Shown piece after piece: positions 48,632-60,667 of a stretch of DNA of 64,000 nucleotides. Made by a program: the position numbers and the translations under genes. The notes below the pieces were generated by a model. That model had not been told where the DNA came from and did not search any database. It saw only the letters and a list, made by a program, of their open reading frames with translations. Numbering within the stretch: the first letter of the stretch is position 1; every line of letters starts with the position of its first letter. This DNA is from Absidia repens (taxonomy: Eukaryota > Mucoromycota > Mucoromycetes > Mucorales > Cunninghamellaceae), in the NCBI GenBank assembly GCA_002105175.1, contig MCGE01000008.1, positions 186,001 through 250,000 of the forward strand, written 5' to 3'.

Positions 48632-49748
48632 CTACTGAGTTTCAGAGGGAGGTTGTTCGAGTGTGGTTTTAGATGAAACAAGGCACCCTCCCATCATTTT
48701 GATTCTTATGAAGTGATTCCTTGACGATCAGCCTGCTTCAGGTTGGACTTCCTTTCTCTCTAAATATATATATATATATCTCACGTGGAAAAAAACCAAG
48801 TAACGAGCTGGATAGATACAGTATATCTAGTCTAATGGGAGCGCATTAGCGACATGCTCTAGGTTGATTAATATGAATAGTAGGAGAGAAATAGAGCCAC
48901 GTTTTCATATCAAGTGGCCTGCCAAACAGTCTTCAATTCATTTATATAGGAAGATGACTATTTTTGGTAGTAAAATGTTTCGAGACTGTCAGCAAGTCAT
49001 TGGGTCTTAACAGGAGGGAGTAGTCATAGTGGATGAACTAGAAAGCAAGTGTTTGATAGGACACTCATAAAATAGTTGCAATAGCGACATTGTTTGCTAT
49101 CGGATGGGTCAAAGGATGGTTCATAAATAAGGGGTATTTTATTAAAACATATTAGTGGATACTAATTATAAAGGAGAAGGGGTTCATTGTAACAAAGGAT
49201 TAGTGGAAAGATCTATTGGAGGAAACTTGAATGAGACTAATGCGAGATATAAGGAATGAGCATCACTAACCTAAGTGGTCAATTGTAAAATGGGAGCTAA
49301 TATACTGAACAAGACATGAGAAAGGTAATATAAGGCTGTTTGCATTGAAGCATATTAATGGTCAACACTAATCAAAAAGGAATGACGGTAATAAAGATGA
49401 ACTCTATTGTGCAAGTCATAAGAGCGACTTATGGGACAGTTTCCATTGAAGCATGTAAAAAAAAAAAAAAAGCCATATTTTATTTAGTTGGTACAAACTA
49501 TGACACATTAATACTAAACTAATCTAATGAAGGTTTCAAAAAACTAACTAGTAGTGGTCTCAAATCCTAGATCCGAAATGAAAGAGTTTCCCCATGCATC
49601 TTGTAATCCCTGGTCTGAAAACTCTTCTAAACTAGTCCTGACAACAATCTAATACTAAAAAGTGGAATCGTGAAGGGAAAAAAAGAAAGAGAGACATAAA
49701 AATTTAAAATGGGAGAGCATGAAAATTTACGTGTGCGGGATTTAAAAT
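48632..49748 (+). repeat. Interspersed repeat family, copy 7 (near full length)
   Basis: The longest copy: it starts TCTACTGAGTTTCAG after an A-run and ends TTTACGTGTGCGGGATTTAAAA. The GAGCTGGATAGATACAGTAT segment (about 48804) matches copies 1 and 5. The conserved block lies at about 49574-49660. The interior contains repeated TTTATTGAAGCAT-like sequences. No coding frame is shared with other copies. Confidence 0.85.
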
Positions 49749-50470
49749 GGTTCCTTTTTTCAATTGGTGAAAATGGTGAAGACACAGGAGCGAAGACAGT
49801 AAAGGGCACATAAAATTATGATGATCGAATTGCACCGGAAGGTATTAAGTTTACCTCCCATAACATGTACTTCCTTAGTAAACGTCTTAATGAAATTCCT
49901 CGACTCCTCAGCCAAAATTGACCAACTTCAAATGTTCAAAGCTTTTTTTTTTTTTTGATAAACACAAAACCAAATGAACCACGTAACTTCGTTCCTTCCA
50001 CCTTCATTATCATATTACGAAGTTGAAAGTGTTTTTGTCAAATAAAAAAATAGCCTTAGAAGTTTCTGGGAGACTCAAATTTTTTGATGTTCTTGCTGAA
50101 CTTGAGACTATCTGGACCGAACAAAAAAAAAAAAAAAAACATTCTTCTCTGCTGATTCATATGTACAAAGCCAAATATCGCCACCAAAAGTAATGATTGT
50201 TCGCCTAAGTGTAGGCCCAGTGTTTTGCTTCACCATAAAACATAATACAAAGATTATGATGGTGTTGGTTAAAAAGGTATTATTCATAAATGGAAATGGA
50301 TAACTAGTAAAAAAAAAAAAAAAATGTCGGAAGAGAGTGGGAGGGGAGATTGTTGTCGGTGATATTATGTTACAATGGCGAGAAAGTAAAGGTAATAAGT
50401 AATAATAACGTAAAAAAAAAAAACTATTTACAAAGAGGGTATCTAAAAAATTGGAGTGGTGTCGTAGTAA
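49749..50470. other. Spacer, no gene seen
   Basis: Includes about 150 nt resembling the flank of repeat copy 6 (ATCATATTACG at about 50009 compared with 45543) and several A-runs. Confidence 0.4.
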
Positions 50471-50746
50471 CTATGATCCGGTATAAGTAACATCGTGGCC
50501 CACCAAGGGGGAATGCTGATTGCCAATGCTCATTGGATCGCGGAATTGGCCAACCATACCAGGACGTTCAGAGATTCGCATTGGGTCGTTTTGATGTTTG
50601 CCGAAAGATCTATAAGGATCATTGTAGCTACTGTTGCTGCTTGTGGTGCTATTGGTGGATATTCTAGTGATGGTATTGTCTTGACTAGGCACAACGGATC
50701 GTTTACAATATTTGAAAAATTCGGTCATAAAAGATGGCAACATCAT
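50471..50746 (-). CDS. Orphan ORF, 91 codons (uncertain)
   Basis: A frame starting MMLPSFMTEFFKYCKRSVVP continues as an Asn/Ser/Pro-rich sequence (RPGMVGQFRDPMSIGNQHSP). A competing 93-codon frame lies antisense at 50495-50776. Codon use slightly favours neither. No family was recognised, and splicing upstream could not be resolved. Confidence 0.3.
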   Translation of the reverse strand: MMLPSFMTEFFKYCKRSVVPSQDNTITRISTNSTTSSNSSYNDPYRSFGKHQNDPMRISERPGMVGQFRDPMSIGNQHSPLVGHDVTYTGS

Positions 50747-50776
50747 AGAGGATTATGTATATATAAAATTGGATAG

Positions 50777-51790
50777 TAGTTTGATATATAAAAAAAAAGG
50801 CGATTTTTTTAGTAAGGCTCTTTTATATGTTTTTTTGACAATGACAACCCATTGTCTTACTCCTTACCTTATTTGGCTAATCAATAGGCTCGGGTACTAA
50901 TGGTGCAGAAGTCTAGAAAAACCCAGCTGTCCGACTACTAGCCAAAACTGGATTATCAATCTCCGCGCCGAGTCTTTCTTTTTTATATGTGTGCATGCAT
51001 CATTCATGCCACATGATAGTGATGTTGATGATGGTGGCAATCACAATTAAAAACAAGCCAGTGCTACTTGATCACCCTTATCGTTTTTATGGTAGACGAT
51101 TTCAATTTATCAAACTTGAGAGAAAAAAAATGGGGGGAGTCCGCGAAGTTATTGGAGAATATTTTTTTTAGAACAAAATAAAAATGTTAGCATCGATCAT
51201 TGAGAAATGAAGTAGTTTAAGTTTTGAATACAGAATATAATGAATGTACACCCCCATGAAGCATCAACACCAAAAACGGAAACCAAAAACGCAGTATATA
51301 TTCGCCCATCCTATGAGCGGGGTAGATCTATTTCTCACTTTGACAAGACTCGCTAAATTCAAAGAAAAAAGCCGAGAATTTTTAGACTTTGTAGTACAAA
51401 TATATAACTAAAATCGAGATAGAATTCAGGACAAGGCGGGGGTCACCTGCTTTAAAACGTCATCGTATTATTGATATTAACCTTGAACAAAAATACAATA
51501 AAACCACATGATCAAAATACTATAGCATGCCACAGACTATAAGACAAAATTTGATGTAAGATTTTTTTTTATTAAAATGGATAATTGTAAAAGACTATAT
51601 TTATATATAAAATCAAATGAATGGAATAACTAATCTATAGCACTAATCTAAAGATATATGGGTATTTTTATAAGAAAAAAAAAGGGGGGACCGAGAATGA
51701 GACACACTGCCAATAGCCATAGGACGGACAAAAGAGGAGGTGTTGTTTTTTTGGAAACCAGCCAAAGCGTAAAAGTCAAAAAAAAAAAAA
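50777..51790. other. Intergenic region, no gene seen
   Basis: AT-rich DNA between two minus-strand ORFs. Short frames on both strands have no family motif. No repeat block is visible. Confidence 0.45.
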
Positions 51791-52588
51791 TCACATTGAT
51801 TGTGTCGGGCGTTGGAAAGATCGAGTTATAGCAACAGAGACAAAAGCCAGAGCCAAAGAGTCCCAGGCACTAAAAAACTTGAGCACACGGAATCCAGCCT
51901 TCAGACCCCATCCAGACATATTCATAAGACGACTCCAGGTCACAACCATGTACACTTGTATCCAGCCAACGAGCACACGCAAAGTCAACCAAGCCCGTCT
52001 TTTGTTCTGCCGTTGAGCCATGTCTACCAAGATATCCCGTTGATCCTTTTTGGCCATCAACACCACTACTTTGCCTAGCTGAACCACAGTGTCACGATAG
52101 TATCTGTATTCATCGTAATAAGGGTAATTGCCCAAGGTGCGATATGTCAATTGAATACTTCTTGCCAAGAAAAAGCGACTCCGCCACCCATGATGGATAC
52201 AATTGATCAGCAGCACAAGATTGTTCCTTTTCAATAGTTGCCCCAATACGTAGACGACCCATCGTTGTATCTTCGTGCGACTCATGTTGCTGCTATCCTT
52301 CTTCTCGGCACCACTGTAACAAGCTGACGGCGGTAAATCAATTGGTTTCGGTAACAGGAGAGGTTGCCGTTTTCTGATACTTCCAGTTTTGCCAAGGTTG
52401 GCCTTATTTCTTCGTGTTGGTAACGCTGCGATTGGTTGAATGATTGGTCCTCTGTCTATTGGCCCATCAGTGTATAGTATCTGGACTGGTGGCGGTGAGT
52501 GTGGTGGTGAAGTATTGACATCCTCGAGATTTCGTTGTTGTATAGTTCCTGTTTGGATTGCAGTCAGTACCCCAGCATCGTTCTCCAT
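51791..52588 (-). CDS. Unrecognised protein with hydrophobic C-terminal region
   Basis: Single-exon frame of 265 residues. The N-terminal about 100 residues are polar and Pro-rich (NTSPPHSPPPVQILYTDGPI; KRQPLLLPKPIDLPPSA). From about residue 104 it is helical and partly hydrophobic: QRWVVYVLGQLLKRNNLVLL, WRSRFFLARSIQLTYRTLG, VVQLGKVVVLMAKKDQR, RAWLTLRVLVGWIQVYMVV and FSAWDSLALAFVSVAITRSF. This suggests two to four membrane-associated helices. The length and composition argue for a real gene. I do not recognise the family; a peroxin-11-like fold was considered but motifs were not convincing. An A/T-rich leader precedes the ATG at 52588. Confidence 0.62.
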   Translation of the reverse strand: MENDAGVLTAIQTGTIQQRNLEDVNTSPPHSPPPVQILYTDGPIDRGPIIQPIAALPTRRNKANLGKTGSIRKRQPLLLPKPIDLPPSACYSGAEKKDSSNMSRTKIQRWVVYVLGQLLKRNNLVLLINCIHHGWRSRFFLARSIQLTYRTLGNYPYYDEYRYYRDTVVQLGKVVVLMAKKDQRDILVDMAQRQNKRRAWLTLRVLVGWIQVYMVVTWSRLMNMSGWGLKAGFRVLKFFSAWDSLALAFVSVAITRSFQRPTQSM

Positions 52589-53023
52589 TGATTAACCAAA
52601 TAAAAGATATGTGGTTTCGAGAAAAAAAAAAAAGAATGGGGGAGATAAATCAAGGGGAACAAAAAAATAAAAATAAAAGTCCGCTTGGCTTTTTCATATG
52701 AATGCATTTTCACAAAGAAGCTTGGATCACCTCCACTGACTGTCATATTTCCTATTAATATCTTGTTGCTTGTAGGTATCACACTATATTTGCACATGAA
52801 GCATCAGTACCGGTTTGAATTGGTCATGGAAAAACTAATACATACTCGTGGAATATGGATCGTGTAAATGATACTTGGATCAAGCATCACCAAAACGACT
52901 TGATGCTAACCTCTTCGGCAGCACCTTCCTGCGATTTTTTGAGCATCCCGTCGGAGGTTCAACTACCTTCCATTTTTCTAAAAAAAAAAAAATTTTTTTT
53001 AGGTCTGCTCTATCTTTTTTACT

Positions 53024-54123
53024 ATGCAACACCACGTACTCTCGACAGTAAAAATATGCTTCAAACATACTAAACTATCATCTTCCGTTTTATCTGCGTT
53101 GGCTCAGTGTAAGTATCTGTGTATATTTAAGGAACAGTGATTATTTTCATACTAACCCTTTTGTCATCTTTTTTTTAGCTCTCTGTTTTGTTGCCCTTGG
53201 GTTCCGGTAAATGAAAGCCCAGCAGATCTACCTACACTTCAGTACTCGAATTATTGCTAATGCAGCCGATCTTTTGTTTTATGAAATTCTAGTGCGTCTC
53301 AATTGATTGATTATCATCTCACTCCTACACAAGCTAATATACTTATCACCAAACTCAAGCAGGTACGAAACCATCTCTTCCTTGTAACCTGACCTTCCGG
53401 CTCATGTTATTAAACTCCCTCTCCCCAACTGAATTCAGCACGAGAATTGTAGATCACTTGTTTTGCTTCAGTTCTCGGATAGATATACGTTTATCTGTCA
53501 TAGGCAACGTTTACGAACCCACTATTTGGAATATATTAATGGTTTTACTGGGTATTATGTTGACGTCCAAGGAACGATACCATGTAAGGTAAGACTGAAC
53601 ACATGTCGCTTTTTTGTATTTTATTCTGATGGGGAGGGGGTATTATTCGACTCTTTTATATTTGTAGATGAACGGTGCACCAGAGGACATGAATCGATTT
53701 ATGATGCAAGAACTTGGACCATATTTAGAATCACAGGCTAGCAACGACAACGATGCATTGATGGTACCGACGTTACCTTGTTTTATGGTGTGTCTCACAG
53801 GATGGTTATTGGAGTATCCGGTAATTTATGTATGCCATCAAGTAGACGAAATAATGGATGAATGGGAACCACGGCTCAACTGTTTGGGCAACCATCCTCT
53901 GGAATGGATCAAATTACAGATAAATTGTCAGCAACAGCAACATCCTCTCCTCAGCTTTACATACCCAACCCAGTTATTCTCGGATAAAAAAGAACAAAAA
54001 GAACTACTGGAGCAAGTGCAGATGAAGTTCTGTCAACGGGTGGCAAACCCATGTGCATCTTCGCCAGCGATGGAATTAATTGTAACTCAAGAAACAGTTT
54101 CTCTGGATCGTGTTGCTCTGTAG
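53024..54123 (+). CDS. C1orf74/UPF0739 (DUF4504) family protein
   Basis: Five inferred exons (53024-53108, 53179-53206, 53293-53362, 53439-53588, 53668-54123) with matching phases give 262 residues, close to animal C1orf74 (about 270). Family-like features are the hydrophobic CLTGWLLEYPVIYVC, the LLSFTYPTQLFSDKKEQKEL segment, and the terminal pattern ELIVTQETVSLDRVAL, compared from memory with the animal C-terminus ending EIVTLPAVAL. Upstream exons encode LAQSLCFVALGFR, LIDYHLTPTQANILITKLKQ and FTGYYVDVQG. The function of the family is unknown. Exon 2 is only 28 nt. The start ATG is the first that keeps the frame with a plausible exon, so the N-terminus is less certain than the last two exons. 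AATAAAGT follows at about 54200. Confidence 0.7.
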
Positions 54124-54879
54124 AATAGAATTATTACAGCTAGACATTAGATTGTATAGTACTATTACTTGACTTTTTTTTTGAATTTTTGAAAATATTA
54201 ATAAAGTATACGTTTTAACTCCACTATTGTCGTTTTTGGTGATGAGGTGCTTATTGGTGCATGTGATGTATAGCGTTTGTTGAAAAATAATAGTTGGTTA
54301 TTGTGGATAGTGGAAGTACCAGTCCTGCCTTTCATGCATGTTGCATGCTGAAATTGACTAGTATTGTTTCGAATCTCAAGACATATATCATTTCATGGTT
54401 TAGCGAAAGAGATAGTGATACAACAGGGACTGCATTTAGAATCACACAAAATCGGAATACAGACAAGTGCAATTGATAAAGATAAAAGTGAATAATGTTC
54501 TGGACTAAGACAGCTGCATTAATAACTGCCGTCATGAAGGTCAACACGAGTGTATCAAGGTCTTCCATTATAATACCAATGTAGTGTACCAAAGGGATCA
54601 TGGGGTACCTGCTTTTTTGCGAATCACAGGATTCATGCATTTGAAGCCCCGATCACCACTTTGCACTTCCAAATTGAGAGCAAGACTTCAAAATTAAAGA
54701 AACAAGTAAAGAATATATTTTACACTTTAGCAGGGAAACATATCGCCCAGGAGCGCCTTTTTTTATGTGGAGGGAGAGCGAGAAATTCAGTGTGGGCATC
54801 GATACTCAATTCATTTCTCACTTCGGTGGCATCTTCTCAGAGCTTCAGTGATTTTCGTTAAGGATTTTCTATGATCATT
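54124..54879. other. 3' flank, no gene seen
   Basis: AT-rich DNA between the C1orf74-like gene and the next repeat. Frames at 54294-54476 (+) and 54332-54640 (-) overlap and lack motifs. Confidence 0.45.
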
Positions 54880-55870
54880 ATTATGTCATACGTAATAAAA
54901 ACAATGAACCGATGTATATAATATGTCTACTCAAGCGGTGACTATAATATTTTATTGTGAAGATTACACTGGTGACATGGCCTAGGTTCATTAATATTGA
55001 GGGTAGAGCAACAATACCCTTAAACTCCATATTGAATGATCCAGAACTGCCAACTAGTCGCTTGGGTTTTGAAAGGTGAGTAAAAGTGAACAACGTGGGT
55101 GAACTAGAAAACAGGTGATTGGTAGGCACTCACAAAAGATCAACAATAACAACACTTCTCACTATCTTATCAATGACTCATAGAATAGCTAACCAATAAA
55201 AAGGAATATTTTATTGAAATATACTGGTAGGTACTAAACTAAGGACGAGAGGTTCATAGTCAAACGATATCTAATGGAAGGATCTAAGGAGATAGTAAGT
55301 GGGGAATTACCGGGGAGACTAATGGCAGCCCATAGGAATGGTCAACTCAAATATAAAAGTTCGATCGCAAAAATACATCTAAATATACTACACAAGGCGT
55401 AATAAAGACTGGAAGGATATTTGTTATTAAATCACAACAGCGGTCTATACTAATCAAAAAGAGTGAAGGTAATAGAAGAAGGATCTATTGTACAAGACAC
55501 TAGAGTGATTTATGGGACACTTTTCATTAAAGCATGTAAAAAAAAAAAAGACATATTTTATTAGGAAGTTGATACAAACTATGACACACTAACATTAAAC
55601 TAAGCTAATGAAGGCTCCAAAAAGCCAACTATTGATACCCTCAGATCCTATATCCAAAATGAAAGAGTTTCCCCATGCATCTTGTAATCCCTGAGCTGAA
55701 ACCCCTTCTAAACTAGTCCTGATACAATTCTAGGTCCAAAATAACTCCATAGAGGTTAAATGGTGAAAGAAAAATGAAGAGAAAAAAAAATAATCAAAAA
55801 GAAAGAAAGCCGAATAAATAAAAAAGGCGGGAGAGAGAAAATAAATATTTCACGTCGCGGGATTTAAATT
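54880..55870 (+). repeat. Interspersed repeat family, copy 8
   Basis: Contains GGTGAACTAGAAAACAGGTG (about 55089; compare GGATGAACTAGAAAACAAATG in copy 1) and modules with TTTTATTGAAATA (about 55209). The conserved block AAAATGAAAGAGTTTCCCC lies at about 55656, and the terminus TTTCACGTCGCGGGATTTAAA at about 55848-55868. The left boundary is approximate. Confidence 0.8.
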
Positions 55871-56599
55871 ATTTTTATGTGGTGGGTTGGTTTGGGAGGG
55901 TTCAGACCGCTGGTCCTACAGCGTCATCAATATGGTAATTTTATTCTCATTGCTACAGTAGTAATTATTCAACAACGCAGCATGGTTACTCCTTCCTCTT
56001 TTTACAGCAGTTGATATCGGACACATGATGATTATCTGTTCTCGGACAGTAACACTCATTATTCAATATCGGTAGAGTGACACAGAAAACTTCAATATTC
56101 AGTATCGACAGCACGGTGGTATTGAACCCAACATTTGAGACAACTTGACATCCGCTAGTGATCTCTTTTTTACTATAGAATAAGTATGTCGCTCATCATA
56201 GAATAGCATATCCTCTTTATTTGAATCAGTTTCCCATTATGACTATTATACAACAAGTCACTGAATATTACTACATTTATCCCCAACCCCACACTGCTAT
56301 GCATACCCCTAGTAGTATTGCCTAAGGTAGATATCATAATACTGTCCTTAAATTAGCTTGGTGCTAAAGCAGTTGTCATAATTTATTATCCACTCCTGAA
56401 TAAAATATTATGACCCAGGATCGGAACAAGATGACGATGCCGTTACCGGGGAAGCTCCTTCCACTCGGGCTTTCAGAGTGTTGATTTTTATACTTACCAG
56501 AACAAAAAAGCGACGCTCGATGAATTCCAACATATCGATATTGTGTGAAGAAGGAAAAGGCAGGGATAAGAAAGAAAAAGAGGGCTGGGTAAAAAGGGG
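55871..56599. other. Spacer between two repeat copies
   Basis: No gene was found. Two short similar stretches occur (CATTATTCAATATCGGTAGAG at about 56055 and AATATTCAGTATCGACAGCA at about 56093). Confidence 0.4.
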
Positions 56600-57400
56600 G
56601 AGCGGTTAGCGGTATGTTAAGTCAAATAAAGGCTATGGTATTTTATACAGAGGGTCACTATGTCTGCATCGCTTAGATATGCGAATTTCTATAAGAGACA
56701 TGGCCGAAACTATCATCAGCCTCAGTGATTCTAGGGGGGAAAGTAGTCATTGTGGGCGAACTAGAAAGCAGTTGTTTGATATCACAAGAGTAAAGCAGTT
56801 ACAATAGCAACTTTACTCACTAGTAAGTGGCTCAGATATAGATTGTAAAAAGTATATATTTTATTGGAGCATATTAAGTAAATACTAAACAAAATGAGCA
56901 GGGTACATTGTAACAAGGAATCTAATGGTGGTGGAATGAAGAAGACTAGAAGGAGATCTGAAGAATGGTCAGCACTAATCTCTAGCGACACGTAAAAAGA
57001 TGTTTGATAGGCCATACAAGTCATAAGACGGACCAAGTGATGTCTTTCATTAAAACAAAACAGTAGCTAGCAGTCTTACAAAAAGAATCATTGCAAAAAA
57101 CAAAAAAGAGACATATTTTATTGAGAATTGATGCAAATTATAATACATTAACACTAAACTAAGCTATGAAGGCGCCAAAAAGCCAAATAGTGATGGTTCT
57201 AAATCCTGAATCCAAATTGAATGGTTTCTCCATGCATGTTTATACTGCATTTTTCAAATGCCCCTTGTTTAAATTCTAATCCAAGTCCAAGATGATCATT
57301 ACCTCATGGAAGATGTTTTCAAAAAAAAAAAAAAAAAAAGAAAGAAAGACGAAGAAAAAAAAAATAGAATGGTGTAAAATTAATTAAAAATCATGGAGTG
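56600..57400 (+). repeat. Interspersed repeat family, copy 9 (diverged end)
   Basis: Shares GGCGAACTAGAAAGCAGTTG (about 56754), TTTTATTGGAGCATATTAAG (about 56858) and the degraded conserved block (ATTGAATGGTTTCTCCATGC, about 57217). The usual CACGTG...CGGGATTTAAA end is not preserved. Confidence 0.7.
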
Positions 57401-57662
57401 CAAATACTCCGATCTTTTTTTTTTTTTTTTGTGTTGAGCACGATGAATAGACTTTTAAAAGATACACACAGAGTACGAACTGGGGGAGACATCGAATCAC
57501 ATCCCATCAAACCCATTTTTAAACAAAACAAAACAAAACAAAACAAAAAAAAAAAAAAAGATCATGCCATCCTGTAAATATATTCTTTCCTAAAGTTCCA
57601 TTGAAGTGTCAAAGCGTTTATTCAAGTAAAAGCGAAAAGACTGATTTATGTACTATTATAAT

Positions 57663-59039
57663 CTAGGAGTTGAATGAAGCTGATGATGATGATGATGATG
57701 ATGCCGGACCAGTGTTGGCGGCTAGTGGATCTTGATTTGAAGTTGAGCAATTTATTAAATGTTTTCCACGGTACTTGATTAAATACTCGCCCTGACCCTT
57801 GAAAGTAACTGTTTTATTGACATGACAGCCCTACGTATGATTATGCAAGAATAACAATTTAGTCACTTACGAATCTCTACTATTATTATCATCTTTATTT
57901 ACCTTGGGTGCATTGGAGCATTTATAATAGATACTTCGCTGACCTGACTTTTTATGAACAGTGTTTCCGTTATTTTTCCAATTATAATTGTCATTGTATG
58001 GAAATTCTTTGGTTTCAATAATCATGGTGATGGATTGCATTTCTCGGCGGCGGCGTTTAAATGGGTGTTGTCTTGACGATGGAGATGAAGAAGGAGACCT
58101 GCTATGACCATCGCCTTCTTGATGATGATGACTTTGTGAAATTTGTGGTATGGGAAGCTTGTTATTCATGGTAGGTGAAGAATAAGATGGGCGCTGATTT
58201 TGTATTGGTAATGATAGAGTCATAGAAGTATGTGGATTACCAGACTGATGGGAGAAACCGCGTGATGGGTCGGATGTGAGGCTGCCACTCGAGGGTTTGT
58301 AAGAAAAAATCGATAATGAAGAAGATGGTTGCTTGTTTGAATGCGATAGGTAAGAAAATGGCACGGATGTTGAAGCTGGTGAAACAGATGGTTGAGTTGA
58401 CAATGATGGCGCAGCAAAACTAGGTACTGGTTTTTTTATATCATCAGGATTGTCAATGGCTGGTAATGAAGTAGTCGCTTGAATATGTGTTGATACAGTA
58501 TGTGATGTTTTTCGATTTTCTTGATTCTCGTTTGTATTTAAGCGGTGATTGTTTTTTAATTCTGGGGTATATTGATAATTTCGTTGGTGAGAATGACTTG
58601 GAAAAAAAAAATTCGGTGTTCGAATAGGTGGCGAGTCGTTATTAAAAGAATGAATTGATGTATCTGTTGGAGAATGATGGTTGTATAGTCGAGGAAGTCT
58701 AGTAGAGGAAATAGGATGGTGATTGGATGATATTTCTTCTTTTTTCTTATCATTTCGATAGTCAAGCTGCTTTATTTTTAATTTGGCTTCTTCGGTACGT
58801 CGACGATCTTCTTCTACTTTGCTAGTGAGAATTAATTCGAGCAGTTCAGCGTTATCGCCAAATCGATTTAACAGCTTGTTGAGATTGAAAGTATTAGAGC
58901 TTGAATATTCATCATTATCATCAATGTCATTGTTATCATCACAGCTGATAACGGCATCATGGTTAATGTTTGAAGATCGTCTTTTTTCAAGGGCGAGCTG
59001 AGTTTCATTTTCATGGTCATTGATCCGTCTAGTGTTCAT
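57663..59039 (-). CDS. WRKY-GCM1-superfamily-like zinc-domain protein
   Basis: Probable transcription factor of 434 residues from two exons (57903-59039, 57663-57830). The long N-terminal part is polar and Ser/Asn/His-rich with a charged helix (LLELILTSKVEEDRRRTEEA) and a basic KRRRRE near residue 332. The C-terminal domain, about residues 346-407, reads DNYNWKNNGNTVHKKSGQRS then IYYKCSNAPK. The second exon continues with GCHVNKTVTFKGQGEYLIKY and RGKHLINC. This parallels the plant WRKY layout: a DGYNWRKYGQK-like strand, SYYRC, and Y-x-G-x-H. Predicted zinc ligands are Cys374, Cys381, His403 and possibly Cys407. The WRKYGQK heptad is not conserved (WKNNGNT), and the last ligand spacing is unusual. 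The ATG at 59039 is the first true ATG in frame. A (GAT)n tract encodes a short Ser run near the C-terminus. Confidence 0.8.
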
Positions 59040-60005
59040 GATTAATGATAGATACACTCAACAAAAAAAAAAAGTGAGAGAAAGAGAAAAAAAAAAAAGA
59101 AAAAAAAAAAGAGCAATGGTGAGAGGACTAAAAGTGAAAAGGAAAAGGACAAAAAAGTGAGTAAAAATAAAAAATGCCTTTTAGTCGGATTTGTTCAAGA
59201 GAAAATCCGTGAATGAATCTGTATCACATGGAACTCACTCTGCCCCGCCCCGTTCACTCCACAGACCACATACTACTATGATAAAACAATCAAACTCACC
59301 GCTCCCCGCTTTTTCTACCTTCCTTAAATTCCCGACTTTTGGTTCACTTGAATAAAAATCACTTTTTATTACTTTCGTGTCAATCATTTATAGCAGGGAC
59401 ATAACTATCATAAACATGAATATCATCATAATCGTTATTAATTCACCTTCATCACTATTTTGCGATGATGCCTTTTCACTATCCCAGCAAACTTGGAACG
59501 GTGTGTCGAAGAAAGTCAAGTAACAATGCTGAGTTTTAAAACTTCCCCACATCAGGTACCGAAAAAAAACGTTACCACAATATGTCAACAAGTTCATGAT
59601 CATGACACTTCATAAAACCGCAAGAGCTATAGCATTACACATAAAACGTAGATGGTTTTTATTGGTATGTGTATGTGAAAAAAAAAAATATGGGTTGAGT
59701 CATTGTACAACACAACGCTTTTTGGTAGGGACGAAAGGGTACGACCTTTTTTGGAAACCATTACTCACTGGTTTTTAAAAGGAGCCTCTATTAGGTTAAT
59801 TTTTTATCCTAGAGTTTCTGCGGAATCTCGGATCTGCCATTTGACATATATACACATACATATAAAAATACGAAACATAATCACAAAGACAAAATATATG
59901 TAACAAAAAAAAAAAAAAAAAAAAAAAGGAATCAACTTTATTGGATAAAAGGGTAAAAGGGGAGAGAGATATGTATTCTAATATCTGAAATGACTAAAAC
60001 TACTA
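59040..60005. other. Intergenic region, no gene seen
   Basis: Upstream of the WRKY-like gene and downstream of the carboxypeptidase gene. Contains A-runs (about 59082-59110 and 59906-59927). Short frames on both strands show no motif. Confidence 0.45.
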
Positions 60006-60615
60006 CTATATAAAGCCATTTAGCCACTGATCAATGATAAAGTTCTTGCACATCAAAGGTTGGTCAAGTGATGCCTAGATTGAATATAAAACATATAAAT
60101 ATATAAAAAAAAAAGAAAAGAAAAGTTAGGTATCCCTTGACAAGACTACGTTTTCTCCTGCTTCCTTACTACTGACCATGTGCCCTGCGTCAAATACACG
60201 TAGAAATGTCAACTTGCCAAATGAGCGGAATTGCCCTGTTGGTTTCTCCGAACCATCGGTATACACGTCTTTATCCAATGCCATATTGAATCCTTGTTTC
60301 CCTTTCCATTGCAATTCCCGAGCCCAAGCTTTGTTTCCGCGCCTTTTTGACATTGATGTTGATGGTGATCCCAGCGACCGTGATAATGGATTGAATGTTG
60401 ATTGGATCACATAAATAGAGTCCAAGAGGGAATATAATAATATATACAAAAAAAAATGAAAGTGAGTCATTGAATGTGTTAGCCCCCCCCCTCTCCTCAT
60501 CGCACTCCGGACTAAATACATATATGCCTATTTACCAATTACATATCCAGTCCATATCCCCTGGAGGTAATAATTTCCATAGACAGAAGTTCAATTAGTA
60601 ACAGTTGCTTTATTG

Positions 60616-60667
<52 letters not shown>

